Below are positions 25,802 through 34,304 of a DNA stretch of 64,000 nucleotides, piece by piece. The notes under the pieces are model-generated. The model saw only the letters and a list, made by a program, of their open reading frames with translations, was not told the DNA's origin and ran no database searches. Position numbers and translations under genes: made by a program. The stretch's first letter is position 1. Each line of letters starts with the position of its first letter. Origin of the DNA: Bosea sp. PAMC 26642 (GTDB taxonomy: Bacteria; Pseudomonadota; Alphaproteobacteria; Rhizobiales; Beijerinckiaceae); assembly GCF_001562255.1 (NCBI RefSeq), contig NZ_CP014301.1, positions 1,736,001 through 1,800,000 on the forward strand, read 5' to 3'.

Positions 25802-26460
25802 GCCGCCCGCTCCTGGAGCGAGGGCAAAACCGCGAAGGCAGCGCCGGTTTTCGCCTTGATCTCGGCGAGATCGACGCCAGGGGCGATTTCGATCAGGGTC
25901 AGGCCGCCCTTCACCTTGTCGCAAGCCATGACGCAAAGGTCGGTCACGATCAGGTCGACGACGCCAGCACCCGTCAGCGGCAGGGTGCAGCGCTCGAGCA
26001 CCTTGGATTCGCCGGCCTTGTTGGCGTGGTCCATCACGACGATGACTTTCTTGACGCCTGCGACAAGGTCCATGGCGCCCCCCATGCCCTTCACCATCTT
26101 GCCGGGGATGGTCCAGTTGGCGATGTCGCCATTGGCGGCCACTTCCATGGCGCCGAGGATGGTCAGGTCGATATGGCCGCCGCGGATCATCGCGAAGCTG
26201 TCGGCCGAGGAGAAGAAGCTCGAGCTCGGCAGGATCGTGATGGTCTGCTTGCCGGCATTGATCAGATCGGGATCGGCCTCGCCCTCATAGGGAAAGGGGC
26301 CGATCCCGAGCAGGCCGTTTTCCGACTGCAGCGTCACGTCGACGCCGTCGGGAATGTAGTTTGCCACCAGCGTCGGGATGCCGATGCCGAGATTGACGTA
26401 GAAGCCGTCCTTCAGCTCCCTGGCCGCGCGGGCGGCGACCTCTTCGCGGGTCCAGGCCAT
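25798..26460 (-). CDS. pcaJ: 3-oxoadipate CoA-transferase subunit B
   Basis: A 220-residue class I CoA-transferase beta subunit, which with PcaI moves CoA from succinyl-CoA to 3-oxoadipate. [12 protein letters not shown] carries the catalytic Glu, and [13 protein letters not shown] and [14 protein letters not shown] are family segments. Its ATG shares one base with the pcaI stop (TGATG). Insertion of pcaIJ between pcaC and pcaHGB differs from the pcaDCHGB order with separate pcaIJF known from Sinorhizobium. Confidence 0.95.
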   Translation of the reverse strand: MAWTREEVAARAARELKDGFYVNLGIGIPTLVANYIPDGVDVTLQSENGLLGIGPFPYEGEADPDLINAGKQTITILPSSSFFSSADSFAMIRGGHIDLTILGAMEVAANGDIANWTIPGKMVKGMGGAMDLVAGVKKVIVVMDHANKAGESKVLERCTLPLTGAGVVDLIVTDLCVMACDKVKGGLTLIEIAPGVDLAEIKAKTGAAFAVLPSLQERAA

Positions 26461-27170
26461 CAGGCTGCCTCCCTCTTGCGCTCGGTCAGCTTCTCGATGC
26501 GCTTCTCGTTGATCGTGCTCTTGATGATGCGGTCGACATAGATGCCTGGCGTGTGGATCGCCTCCGGATCGAGCGAGCCGACGGGCACGATCTCCTCGAC
26601 CTCGACCACGGTCACCTTGCCGGCGGTCGCCATGTTCGGGTTGAAGTTGCGCGCCGTGCGCCGGTAGACGAGATTGCCGGCGGTGTCGGCCTTCCAGGCC
26701 TTGACGATGGCGAGATCGGCACGCAGCCAGGTCTCACGGACATAGAGCTGGCCCTCGAACTCCTCGACCGGCTTGCCCTCGGCGACGACAGTGCCGACGC
26801 CCGTCCTGGTGTAGAAAGCCGGGATGCCGGCGCCGCCCGCGCGGATGCGCTCGGCCAGCGTGCCCTGCGGATTGAGCTCCAGTTCGAGTTCGCCTGCGAG
26901 ATATTGCTGTTCGAACAGCTTGTTCTCACCGACATAGGACGCGATCATCTTTTTGATCTGGCGGCTTTCGAGCAGCATCCACAGCCCGAAACCGTCGGCC
27001 CCGGCATTGTTCGAGATCACCGTCAGCTCCTTGACGCCCGCCTTCCGGATCTCGGGGATCAGGCTCTCGGGATTGCCCGACAGGCCGAAGCCGCCTGACA
27101 TGATCGTCATTCCATCGAAGAGAAGCCCTTCGAGGGCCGCCGCCGGACTGTCGTAAATCTTGCCAGCCAT
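26460..27170 (-). CDS. pcaI: 3-oxoadipate CoA-transferase subunit A
   Basis: A 236-residue class I CoA-transferase alpha subunit. The CoA-transferase signature runs through [16 protein letters not shown] and [13 protein letters not shown]; the [16 protein letters not shown] segment is also typical. It forms a heterotetramer with PcaJ in the cytoplasm and makes 3-oxoadipyl-CoA, which a thiolase (PcaF) then cleaves. The pcaF stub lies about 70 bases upstream of its ATG. GTAGGA serves as the ribosome site. Confidence 0.95.
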   Translation of the reverse strand: MAGKIYDSPAAALEGLLFDGMTIMSGGFGLSGNPESLIPEIRKAGVKELTVISNNAGADGFGLWMLLESRQIKKMIASYVGENKLFEQQYLAGELELELNPQGTLAERIRAGGAGIPAFYTRTGVGTVVAEGKPVEEFEGQLYVRETWLRADLAIVKAWKADTAGNLVYRRTARNFNPNMATAGKVTVVEVEEIVPVGSLDPEAIHTPGIYVDRIIKSTINEKRIEKLTERKREAA

Positions 27171-27239
27171 GATGTCCTACCCTGTCATGTCCGAGATCTT
27201 TCCGCGATGAGCGGTTCGTCTCTTCGGACCTTCTTGAAT

Positions 27240-27365
27240 TCAAGCTCGCTCCAGCGCAATGGCGATGCCCTTGGCTCAGAGATCATCCGCCCGGATGGAG
27301 GAGACGCTGCCGCCGAAGCGCCCGATCGGCGTACGGACATAGCCGCAGATGAAGGCTTCGCTCAT
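27240..27365 (-). pseudogene. pcaF: Remnant of pcaF (3-oxoadipyl-CoA thiolase), N-terminal ~41 codons
   Basis: An ATG overlapping the pcaC stop (ATGA) starts a peptide MSEAFICGYVRTPIGRFGG..., the standard N-terminus of beta-ketoadipyl-CoA thiolase, down to SIRADDL at codon 29. There a TGA interrupts it. The frame continues with AKGIAIALERA, still like the thiolase (which has a similar K-A-x-x-ER stretch), to a second TGA. The remaining ~360 codons, including the catalytic Cys, are gone, and pcaI begins about 70 bases later. So an ancestral operon pcaD-C-F-I-J-H-G-B lost most of pcaF by internal deletion plus a nonsense change. The call rests on recognition of the N-terminus by eye. Confidence 0.8.
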
Positions 27366-27772
27366 GTCCGGTCGACGCCAGCGGTCGGAGAGGAAACCAT
27401 TGTCGAGAAGGCCTCCTTGCAGATCTTGTAGGCGCGGTTTGCCGCCGGTACGCCGGCATAGACGGCGACATGCATCAGCGCTTCCTGAACATCGGCCTGG
27501 GTCGCGCCGGTATTGGCTGTAGCGCGGACATGCATGGCGACCTCCTCATCGTGGCCCAGAGCCGCCAGCAAGGCGATCGTGATGATCGAGCGCTCGCGCC
27601 TGGTCAGCCCTGGCCGCGACCATACCGTTCCCCAGGCGCCTTCGGTAATGAACTCCTGGAAGGGGGTATCGAAGGGCGTCATGTTACCGGCGGCACGATC
27701 GACATGCGCGTCGCCGAGCACCGCCCGCCGTGTAGCCATGCCAATCTGGTACCGCTCGCTATGATCGGGCAT
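27362..27772 (-). CDS. pcaC: 4-carboxymuconolactone decarboxylase
   Basis: A 136-residue AhpD-like fold decarboxylase that converts gamma-carboxymuconolactone to beta-ketoadipate enol-lactone. Family marks are FQEFITEGAWGTVWSRPG, RRERSIITIALLAALG and the C-terminal EEVAMHVRATANTGAT with the catalytic His. The ATG at MPDHSERYQ overlaps the end of pcaD. Some relatives are PcaC-PcaD fusions; here they are separate, overlapping genes. Confidence 0.95.
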   Translation of the reverse strand: MPDHSERYQIGMATRRAVLGDAHVDRAAGNMTPFDTPFQEFITEGAWGTVWSRPGLTRRERSIITIALLAALGHDEEVAMHVRATANTGATQADVQEALMHVAVYAGVPAANRAYKICKEAFSTMVSSPTAGVDRT

Positions 27773-28562
27773 TCGCGGCTTCCCTTGCAAGATGTGCGTT
27801 CAGTTCACCGATGAAGGCGGCGGGCTGCTCCACCCCTGGCAAATGCCCTGCATCGGCGATGATCGAGAAATGCGCCTGCGGGACAAGACCGGCGAAGGCC
27901 TCGACCAAGGTGACCGGTGTCGATCCATCCTGATCGCCGACCACGCAGGTCGCGGGAACTGCGACGCGCCGGGCGGTCTCGGTGAAATCCGCGTCGCGGA
28001 TCGCCGCGCAGGCCGTGGCGTAGCCGCGCGCGGGTGTTCGCACGAGCATGTTGCGCCAGCCGGCCAGTTCGACGGGCGATCGCTTGCGGAAGCCCGGCGT
28101 GAACCAGCGCTCCAGGATGGGATCCGCGATTGTATCCAATCCGTCGGCGAGCACTGTGGCAATGCGGCTGTTCCAGGTGTTCGCATCACCGATCCGGTGG
28201 GCGGTGTCGGCGAAAAACAGAGACCGCACCCGCTGCGGCGACCGGGCATACAGGCCGAGCGCGATCAGCCCGCCGATCGACAGACCGACGATCGTCGCGC
28301 GCTCGACCGCGAGTTCACCCAGCAGTTCGTCGAGATCCCCAGCGAACTGATCGATCGTCGCCTCGTCCGGCCCGAGGCCGGAAAGCCCGTGCCCGCGCTT
28401 GTCGTAGCGAATGACGCGGTGGTTGTTTTGATAGGCGGGCGCCACGGCGTCCCAGACGCGCAGATCGGTTCCCAGCGAGTTGATGAAGACGATCGCGTCC
28501 CCACCCCGCGCGCCGTCGTCCCGGTAATGATGGACGATGCCATTCGAGAGAACGCACTGCAC
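27759..28562 (-). CDS. pcaD: 3-oxoadipate enol-lactonase
   Basis: A 267-residue alpha/beta hydrolase that opens the enol-lactone to 3-oxoadipate. VINSLGTDLRVW-type oxyanion strand (FINSLGTDLRVWD), the nucleophile elbow GLSIGGLIALG with catalytic Ser, VVGDQDGSTP with Asp, and the late DAGHLPGVEQP with His are all visible. It starts with GTG. It is the first gene of the pca operon, divergent from pcaQ over 105 bases. Confidence 0.94.
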   Translation of the reverse strand: MQCVLSNGIVHHYRDDGARGGDAIVFINSLGTDLRVWDAVAPAYQNNHRVIRYDKRGHGLSGLGPDEATIDQFAGDLDELLGELAVERATIVGLSIGGLIALGLYARSPQRVRSLFFADTAHRIGDANTWNSRIATVLADGLDTIADPILERWFTPGFRKRSPVELAGWRNMLVRTPARGYATACAAIRDADFTETARRVAVPATCVVGDQDGSTPVTLVEAFAGLVPQAHFSIIADAGHLPGVEQPAAFIGELNAHLAREAANARS

Positions 28563-28647
28563 GGCCGCACTGCCCCGGTGTCTGCTGGATTCAGATTGGC
28601 TATAGCCACGACTTCAGGTTATGCCAAATAAGAAATATGCTGTAATT

Positions 28648-28665
28648 CATAACGCATGGGTTATG
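28648..28665. promoter_or_regulatory. PcaQ-box-like operator
   Basis: CATAACGCATGGGTTATG is a palindrome whose inner part matches the ATAACC-N4-GGTTAT box reported for PcaQ in Sinorhizobium with one mismatch. It ends two bases before the pcaQ ATG. A further GGTTAT half-site lies at 28617-28622. PcaQ is expected to activate pcaD from here and to limit its own transcription. Confidence 0.7.
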
Positions 28666-28667
28666 TG

Positions 28668-29594
28668 ATGATCGATGCCCGTGTCCGCCTGAGACACATC
28701 ACAGCATTTCTCGAGGTCATCCATCGCGGCAGCGTCACCGCAGCGGCTGATGCGCTGACCGTGACCCAACCCGCGATCTCGAAGACCTTGCGGGAACTCG
28801 AAGACATTCTGGACGCGCGCCTGTTCGACCGGAGTGGACGCGTCCTTGCCCTGTCCGCCGCAGGAGAGGTGTTTTTGCACCATGCGGAAGCCAGCCTCTC
28901 CGCGCTGCGGCGCGGGATCGACAGTGTGCGATCGGTCGAGAGCCAGCACCTGCTGCGGATCGGCGTGCTGCCCACCGCGTCCGCGCGCACCATGCCGGAG
29001 GCAATGAAACTGCTCAAATCGCAGCAGTTTCGTCCAACGTTGCGCATTGTCACCGGCGACAACGACGTTCTGCTCAGCCAATTGCGGAGCGGCGAACTGG
29101 ATTTGGTCGTCGGCCGCTTCGCCGGGCCCGAGCGCATGACCGGGTTTTCCTTCGAACAGCTCTACTCCGAGCCGCTCGCCTTCGTCGTGCGGCCGGATCA
29201 TCCCGGTTTGAACGCGGCGTTCGACATCCGGCGTCTGCGCGACTTCCCGGTCCTCATGCCACCTCCGCGCTCGGTCATCCGTCCGACCGTCGATGCCTTT
29301 CTGTTCGCGAATGGCGTCGGCCGGATCTCTGATCAGATCGAGACAGTGTCGATGGCGTTTGGGCGCCGATATGTGCGGATATCGGACGCCGTCTGGATCA
29401 TCTCGGTCGGTGTCGTCGACGACGATCTGACGCTCGGCCTTCTGGCTCTTCTGAGGGTCGATACCCGCGATACCCAGGGCCCGGTCGGAATCACGACCCG
29501 CGCCGATGAGATCGGGGCCAATCCGTCGCTCGCCGTCGTCGCGCAAGCGTTGCGAACGGCGTCCGCTCCGCATCGGTTGGGCGCGATAAGTTGA
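28668..29594 (+). CDS. pcaQ: LysR-type activator of the pca operon
   Basis: A 308-residue LysR-type regulator, N-terminal winged helix RLRHITAFLEVIHRGSV...TQPAISKTLRELE (residues ~7-50), then the two-lobed effector domain. In rhizobia PcaQ binds carboxymuconolactone-type intermediates and activates pca genes. The ATG at MIDARVRLRH was chosen because PcaQ proteins start MID and the upstream ATG lies within the operator palindrome. It is divergent from pcaD, the expected arrangement. Confidence 0.92.
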   Translation: MIDARVRLRHITAFLEVIHRGSVTAAADALTVTQPAISKTLRELEDILDARLFDRSGRVLALSAAGEVFLHHAEASLSALRRGIDSVRSVESQHLLRIGVLPTASARTMPEAMKLLKSQQFRPTLRIVTGDNDVLLSQLRSGELDLVVGRFAGPERMTGFSFEQLYSEPLAFVVRPDHPGLNAAFDIRRLRDFPVLMPPPRSVIRPTVDAFLFANGVGRISDQIETVSMAFGRRYVRISDAVWIISVGVVDDDLTLGLLALLRVDTRDTQGPVGITTRADEIGANPSLAVVAQALRTASAPHRLGAIS

Positions 29595-29741
29595 AACGGA
29601 GCCTGGGACATATCCGCGAGGTTTCGGGCTGCAGCGAGGTGGAACTCGTCTCTGGCGTCACTGGGTCCGCGTAGCCGCGATGTGACGTAAGCATCGCCTG
29701 CGTAATGTCCGCTTTCCGCCGTGGCCGAGCGCAAGGCATGC

Positions 29742-30695
29742 TTAGAGATGCGGCGGTGTGCCGTGGGTGTGGAAGCTTTCGATCGTCTTCAGCCCCCAGG
29801 CCTGGCCCTTCTTGCGCTCGGCTTCCGTCCAGGTCACGGTCTGCCAGTCTGGATCGAGGATCAGACGTGCTCCCGCATTGGCGATCTCGACGCGGTTGCC
29901 GGCCGGCTCGTAGACATAGAGGAAGAAGGTCTGCTGCACCGCATGCTTGTGCGGTCCCGTCTCGATGAAAACGCCATGCTCAAGAAAAAGGTCGGCAGCT
30001 TCCAGGATGTGTTCGCGCTGATCGACTGCGTAGGTAACGTGATGGAAGCGCCCGCGCGCGCTCGTATGGTCGCGCGTATAGGCGATGTCGTAGCTCTTGT
30101 TGTTGACGGTGAACCAGCAGCCGCCGACCTCGCCTGAATCGAGCACGATCTGCTCGGTCACGCGGCTGCCCAGCGCTTTCGGCATGAACTCGCGGATCAC
30201 GGCGACGTCCTGCGCCAGCAGGTTGAGATGGTCGAGCCGGCGCACCGCGCAGCCGCGGCCATGGTTGCGTTGCGCCTGGTTCTTCAGCGCCGGCCGCTCA
30301 CTCTCCGGCGCTTCGTATTTGCGGGTGTCGAAATAGATTTCGAAGACATGGTCGTCGGGATCGCGGAAGCGATAGGCGCGGCCATGGCCAAGATCGCCCT
30401 CGACCCAGCCCATGCCGGCGCCCATCGCCTCGATCACCGCGACACGCCGCAGCAGCGCAGGCCCGCTGGTCGCGCGGTATCCGATATGGCCGACACCGGT
30501 CCTGTTCGAGGCCGTGAGCTTCAGTGTGTGAAACTCGTAATCGTCCCAGGCACGCAGATAGACCGAATCGCCCTCGCGCCCGCTCTCGGTCAGCCCGAAA
30601 ATGTTCACGAAGAAATCGAGGCTCGCCCCGGGCTTGTCGGTGAAAAGCTCGACATGGCCGAGATGGGCGATGTCGAAGCAGGGCTCGTCGCTCAT
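29742..30695 (-). CDS. Extradiol (catechol 2,3-type) dioxygenase, VOC family
   Basis: A 317-residue two-domain vicinal-oxygen-chelate protein of the type I extradiol class. The C-terminal domain keeps the iron(II) triad: H156 in RLDHLNLL, H218 or H219 in GRFHHVTYA, and E270 in AGNRVEIA, with Tyr260 just before. The N-terminal domain (AHLGHVELFTD) is the structural repeat. Family enzymes cleave catechol-like rings next to the hydroxyls. Its ATG overlaps the MetE-like stop by four bases, and it ends a long operon with an ABC importer. No ring-fission hydrolase follows, so the substrate is unclear. Confidence 0.88.
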   Translation of the reverse strand: MSDEPCFDIAHLGHVELFTDKPGASLDFFVNIFGLTESGREGDSVYLRAWDDYEFHTLKLTASNRTGVGHIGYRATSGPALLRRVAVIEAMGAGMGWVEGDLGHGRAYRFRDPDDHVFEIYFDTRKYEAPESERPALKNQAQRNHGRGCAVRRLDHLNLLAQDVAVIREFMPKALGSRVTEQIVLDSGEVGGCWFTVNNKSYDIAYTRDHTSARGRFHHVTYAVDQREHILEAADLFLEHGVFIETGPHKHAVQQTFFLYVYEPAGNRVEIANAGARLILDPDWQTVTWTEAERKKGQAWGLKTIESFHTHGTPPHL

Positions 30696-31801
30696 CCCCA
30701 GACTTCCTTCGCGACCTCGAGGATGCGCGAGAGCTTGGCCCATTGCTCGTCCTCGGCCAGCACATTGCCTTCCTCGGTCGAGGCGAACCCACATTGCGGC
30801 GACAGGCAGAGCTGGTCGAGGGCAGCGAATTTCGCGGCCTCCTCGATCCGGCGCTTGAGGTTGTCCTTGCTTTCGACAGTGCCGAATTTGGATGTCACGA
30901 GACCGAGCACGACCTGCTTGTCGCCCTTCGGCAGGAAGCGAAGCGGCTCGAAGCCGCCGGAGCGGTCGTCGTCCCACTCCATGAAATAGCCGTCGACATC
31001 GATCTGGTTGAAGACCATGTCGGCGACGGGCTCGTAGCCGCCCGAAGCGATGAAGGTCGACTTGAAGTTGCCGCGGCAGGTGTGGGTGGTGATCGCCATG
31101 TCGGCCGGCTTGGCTTTGAGCGCGGCGTTCAGGATGTCGCGATAGATGAAGATCAGCTTGTCGGGGTCGTCGCCGCGCTCCGCCAGCATCTTGCGCTGCT
31201 CGGGATCGCAGAAATAGGACAGGCTGGTGTCGTCGAGTTGCAGATAGCGGCAGCCGGCGTCGTAGAAGGCCTTGATCGCCTTGGCGTAGGCCTTGCCGAG
31301 GTCGTCGTAGTAATCCTCCATCCTGTAGTAGGCGCTGGCGTCGATCGCTTTCCGCCCGCCGCGGTAATGCAGCATCGACGGGCTCGGGATCGTCATCTTC
31401 GGCACCCGGCTGGTGACCGAGGCGAGGAACCTGAAATGCGCGAGATGCGGGTGGTCGTCGGGGAAATCGAGCTTGCCGGTGACACGAATGCCGCGCGCCT
31501 TGGTTGCGACGCCCTTGAACTGGATGCCTGAATCGGAATCGTAGCCGGTGACGCCGGTCAGGGCTTCAAGGAAGTCGAAATGCCAGAAGGCGCGGCGATA
31601 CTCGCCGTCCGTGACGGCCTGCAGACCGATGTCCTCCTGCTTGCGGACGAGCTTGCGGATCTCCTCGTCCTCGATCGCGGTCAGTTCGGCCGGGCTGATC
31701 TCGCCGGCTGCTGCCTTGGCGCGAGCGTCCTTGACCGGTGTGCTGCGCAGCAGGCTGCCCACCATGTCGCCGCGGAAGGGTGGCTTCTGTCTCGAGGTCA
31801 T
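30692..31801 (-). CDS. MetE-core-like (cobalamin-independent methionine synthase family) protein
   Basis: A 369-residue TIM-barrel protein equivalent to only the C-terminal catalytic half of MetE. All four zinc ligands appear conserved: His and Cys in TTHTCRGN, Glu in DGYFMEWD, Cys in SPQCGFAS. Core-MetE proteins exist that use other methyl donors. Located between an extradiol dioxygenase and an aromatic-acid importer, it may handle methyl groups from methoxylated aromatics or catalyse another zinc-thiol reaction; methionine synthesis is not supported by context. AGGAGG precedes the ATG. Function is undetermined. Confidence 0.85.
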   Translation of the reverse strand: MTSRQKPPFRGDMVGSLLRSTPVKDARAKAAAGEISPAELTAIEDEEIRKLVRKQEDIGLQAVTDGEYRRAFWHFDFLEALTGVTGYDSDSGIQFKGVATKARGIRVTGKLDFPDDHPHLAHFRFLASVTSRVPKMTIPSPSMLHYRGGRKAIDASAYYRMEDYYDDLGKAYAKAIKAFYDAGCRYLQLDDTSLSYFCDPEQRKMLAERGDDPDKLIFIYRDILNAALKAKPADMAITTHTCRGNFKSTFIASGGYEPVADMVFNQIDVDGYFMEWDDDRSGGFEPLRFLPKGDKQVVLGLVTSKFGTVESKDNLKRRIEEAAKFAALDQLCLSPQCGFASTEEGNVLAEDEQWAKLSRILEVAKEVWG

Positions 31802-31826
31802 GTGAATTCCTCCTGGTTTCTGGTTT

Positions 31827-32555
31827 TCAGGCTGCGGCGGCGAGGCCGAGGTGATGTTCGAGCCGTTCCGGCTCACGCAGAAGGGTAGCACTGCGCTCAG
31901 CCAGCACCACGCGACCGCGTTCGAGGACGATGGCGTCGTCCGTCAGTTCGAGGATCTTGCGGGCGTGCTGCTCGATGACGATGGCCGCGAGCCCTTCCTC
32001 GCGGAAGAGGATCTTCAGCGCCTTGAGCAGTTCCTCGACGATGATCGGGGCGAGCCCCTCGGTCGGCTCGTCGAGAAGCAGCAGCCTTGGGTTCAGCATC
32101 AAGGCGCGACCGATCGCCAGCATCTGCTGTTCGCCACCGGAGAGCTGGTTGCCGAGATTGCCCTTGCGCTCCGCGAGGCGCGGGAACATGCGAAAGACGC
32201 GGGCGGCATCCCACGGGCCGGGCCGCGCGACAGCCGTCAAGTTCTCCAGCACGGTCAGTGACTTGAAGATATTTCGCTCCTGCGGGGCCCAGCCGATGCC
32301 GGCATGGGCGCGCTGCTCCGGCGAAGCGGATGTGAGATCACGTCCGGCCAGCATGATACGCCCGCCCCGGCGGCGCGTGACGCCGATGATGCTGTTGACC
32401 AGGGTCGTCTTGCCGACACCGTTGCGCCCGAGCAGCGCGAGCGAATGCCCCTCGGCCAGGGTCAGGTCGATGTCGAACAGCACCTGTGCCTCGCCATAGC
32501 CGGCGCTCAGCTTTTCGATCCGAAGCAGTTCAGACATGGGTGCAAGTTCAGACAT
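31827..32555 (-). CDS. livF: ABC transporter ATP-binding protein, LivF type
   Basis: A 242-residue ATPase of the branched-chain/aromatic-acid (HAAT) class. Walker A LLGRNGVGKTT, signature NQLSGGEQQMLAIGRAL, Walker B LLLLDEPTEGL. The N-terminus repeats itself: MSELAP is followed at once by MSELLRIEKL, a tandem duplication of about 18 bases that creates two possible ATG starts. The outer ATG overlaps the livG stop. In this cluster the transporter likely carries an aromatic acid rather than leucine. Confidence 0.92.
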   Translation of the reverse strand: MSELAPMSELLRIEKLSAGYGEAQVLFDIDLTLAEGHSLALLGRNGVGKTTLVNSIIGVTRRRGGRIMLAGRDLTSASPEQRAHAGIGWAPQERNIFKSLTVLENLTAVARPGPWDAARVFRMFPRLAERKGNLGNQLSGGEQQMLAIGRALMLNPRLLLLDEPTEGLAPIIVEELLKALKILFREEGLAAIVIEQHARKILELTDDAIVLERGRVVLAERSATLLREPERLEHHLGLAAAA

Positions 32556-33300
32556 GGGCGCCCTCGCCGAGATAGGCATGCCGGACGGCTGGATCGCGTG
32601 CCATGTCGTCCGGCGTCCCCTCCGCCAGGATGCGACCGTTGACCAGCACGGTGATGCGCGTCGCGAAGCGGAAGACCAGGTCCATGTCGTGCTCGATCAG
32701 CAGCACGGAGACGTCGTCCGGCAGCGAGCCGACCATCTCCATCAACTCGCGGCGTTCGGCCTCCGGGACGCCGGCAGCCGGCTCGTCGAGCAGCAGAACG
32801 GAGGGCTTCGCCGCGAAGGCCGCAGCGATCTCGATCTGGCGCTGCTTGCCATAGGGGAGCGTTGAGATGCTCCGGTCCATGATGTCGTCGAGCTTGAAGC
32901 GGGACAGGATCTCGGCCGTCTGCGTCACGAGCTCGGTGTCGCGATCAAGCGCCCGGAACGGGTCGGCACCGCGGCCGAGCCGCTCGGAGGTGACGAGCGC
33001 GATCATTTCGAGCGGCGTCATGGTCGCGAAGAGCTGGTTGATCTGGAAGGTGCGCGCCAGCCCGCGCTTGACCCGCGCCTCGCGCACCAGCCTCGTGATG
33101 TCCTCGCCCATCAGCTCGATGCGCCCCGAGCTCGGTTTCAGGACACCGGTGAGCTGGTTGATGAAAGTGGTCTTGCCGGCGCCGTTGGGCCCGATCAGCG
33201 CATGGCGTGCGCCCTTCGCCAGTGTGAAATCGACATGGTCGGTCGCGACGATGCCGCCAAAACTCTTGCACAGGTCGAAGGTCTGGAGCGCCGCATTCAT
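32548..33300 (-). CDS. livG: ABC transporter ATP-binding protein, LivG type
   Basis: A 250-residue LivG-class ATPase. Walker A IGPNGAGKTTF, the LivG-typical RTFQINQLFATMT Q-loop region, signature STLPYGKQRQIEIA, Walker B VLLLDEPAAGV. It forms the ATPase dimer with LivF. Its ATG overlaps the livM stop by four bases. Confidence 0.93.
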   Translation of the reverse strand: MNAALQTFDLCKSFGGIVATDHVDFTLAKGARHALIGPNGAGKTTFINQLTGVLKPSSGRIELMGEDITRLVREARVKRGLARTFQINQLFATMTPLEMIALVTSERLGRGADPFRALDRDTELVTQTAEILSRFKLDDIMDRSISTLPYGKQRQIEIAAAFAAKPSVLLLDEPAAGVPEAERRELMEMVGSLPDDVSVLLIEHDMDLVFRFATRITVLVNGRILAEGTPDDMARDPAVRHAYLGEGAHV

Positions 33301-34304
33301 CGCGCGGGCCCCTTGCCGAGGCGCGCAAAGCGTGAGGCCGTGGCCTTGACAGCGCCATGGATCAGCTCGCGGCCGCCGAGCACGAACAGCACCAGGAAAA
33401 GCCCGATCCAGAACATCCAGTATTGCGGGGTGAAGGTCGCGATCGCATCCTGCAACAGCTTGAAGGCGATCGCGCCGATGAGCCCGCCATAGAGATAGCC
33501 GGCGCCGCCGATGATCAGCACGAGCATCAGGTCGGCGGAGCGGTGGAAATCGAGCACGTCGAGCGAGACGAACTGCGTGGTCTGGGCAAGCAGCGCACCC
33601 GCGGCCCCGGCATAGGCCGCGGCCAGCGTGTAGGCGGCGGCGAGGCGCCACCCGTTCGGCACGCCCGAGGCCGAGGCGCGCAGGGGATTGTCGCGGATCG
33701 CGCGCAGGCCGAGACCGAAGGGCGAGTTCGTCACGCGTCGCGCGGTCAGGAACAGCAAAAACAGAACGCTGAGCGAATAGAAATACGCCGTGCGGCCGAA
33801 GATGTCGAAATCGAAAAGGCCCAGGACCGGCGCCATCACGATGCCCTGCAAGCCATCTGCGCCACCGGTGAGCGCGCTGAAGGAATTGGCCAGCTCGTAG
33901 AGGATGAGCGCGACCCCGAGTGTGATCATGAGCCGCGTCAGGTCGGTGCCACGCAAGACGAGAGGGCTGGTGACGAGGCTGAGCAATCCCGCCGCGCCCA
34001 TGCCGACGGCAAGCCCGGCCAGCGGATCGGCGGTGACATATTTTGCCGCGAGCCCGGCCGCATAAGCGCCCATGCCGAGAAAGGCGGCATGGCCGAGCGA
34101 GACGATGCCGGCATAGCCGAGGATCAGGTCGAGCGAGAGCGCGAAGAGCGCCAGGATCGCGATCTCGTTGAGCAGCAGCAGATGCCGCGGGAACGCCAGA
34201 TACGCCCCGAAGGCGACCAGCCAGAAGGCGATCTCGGCCGGATGCCAGCGGCGCGAGGCAAACAGCGCCTGGCGGACACGGGTCTCGAAAGCGGGCGTCG
34301 TCAT
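33297..34304 (-). CDS. livM: ABC transporter permease, LivM type
   Basis: A 335-residue permease with 8-10 hydrophobic segments. LIFGYAG-type family motif is present as LDLILGYAGIVSLGHAAFLGMGAY, spanning residues ~58-81, and the cytoplasmic coupling helix is GLRAIRDNPLRA. It pairs with LivH. ATGA overlaps join it to livH and livG. Confidence 0.93.
   Translation of the reverse strand: MTTPAFETRVRQALFASRRWHPAEIAFWLVAFGAYLAFPRHLLLLNEIAILALFALSLDLILGYAGIVSLGHAAFLGMGAYAAGLAAKYVTADPLAGLAVGMGAAGLLSLVTSPLVLRGTDLTRLMITLGVALILYELANSFSALTGGADGLQGIVMAPVLGLFDFDIFGRTAYFYSLSVLFLLFLTARRVTNSPFGLGLRAIRDNPLRASASGVPNGWRLAAAYTLAAAYAGAAGALLAQTTQFVSLDVLDFHRSADLMLVLIIGGAGYLYGGLIGAIAFKLLQDAIATFTPQYWMFWIGLFLVLFVLGGRELIHGAVKATASRFARLGKGPAR

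Noticed and set aside
27240..27365. pcaF interruption as a simple sequencing frameshift or a small unknown gene
   Set aside because: The downstream ~360 codons are absent, not just out of frame, and the next gene starts about 70 bases later. The peptide matches the PcaF N-terminus too well to be a new gene.
30692..31801. True methionine synthase MetE
   Set aside because: Only half the length of MetE and embedded in an aromatic-acid operon. Zinc ligands alone do not prove methionine synthesis.
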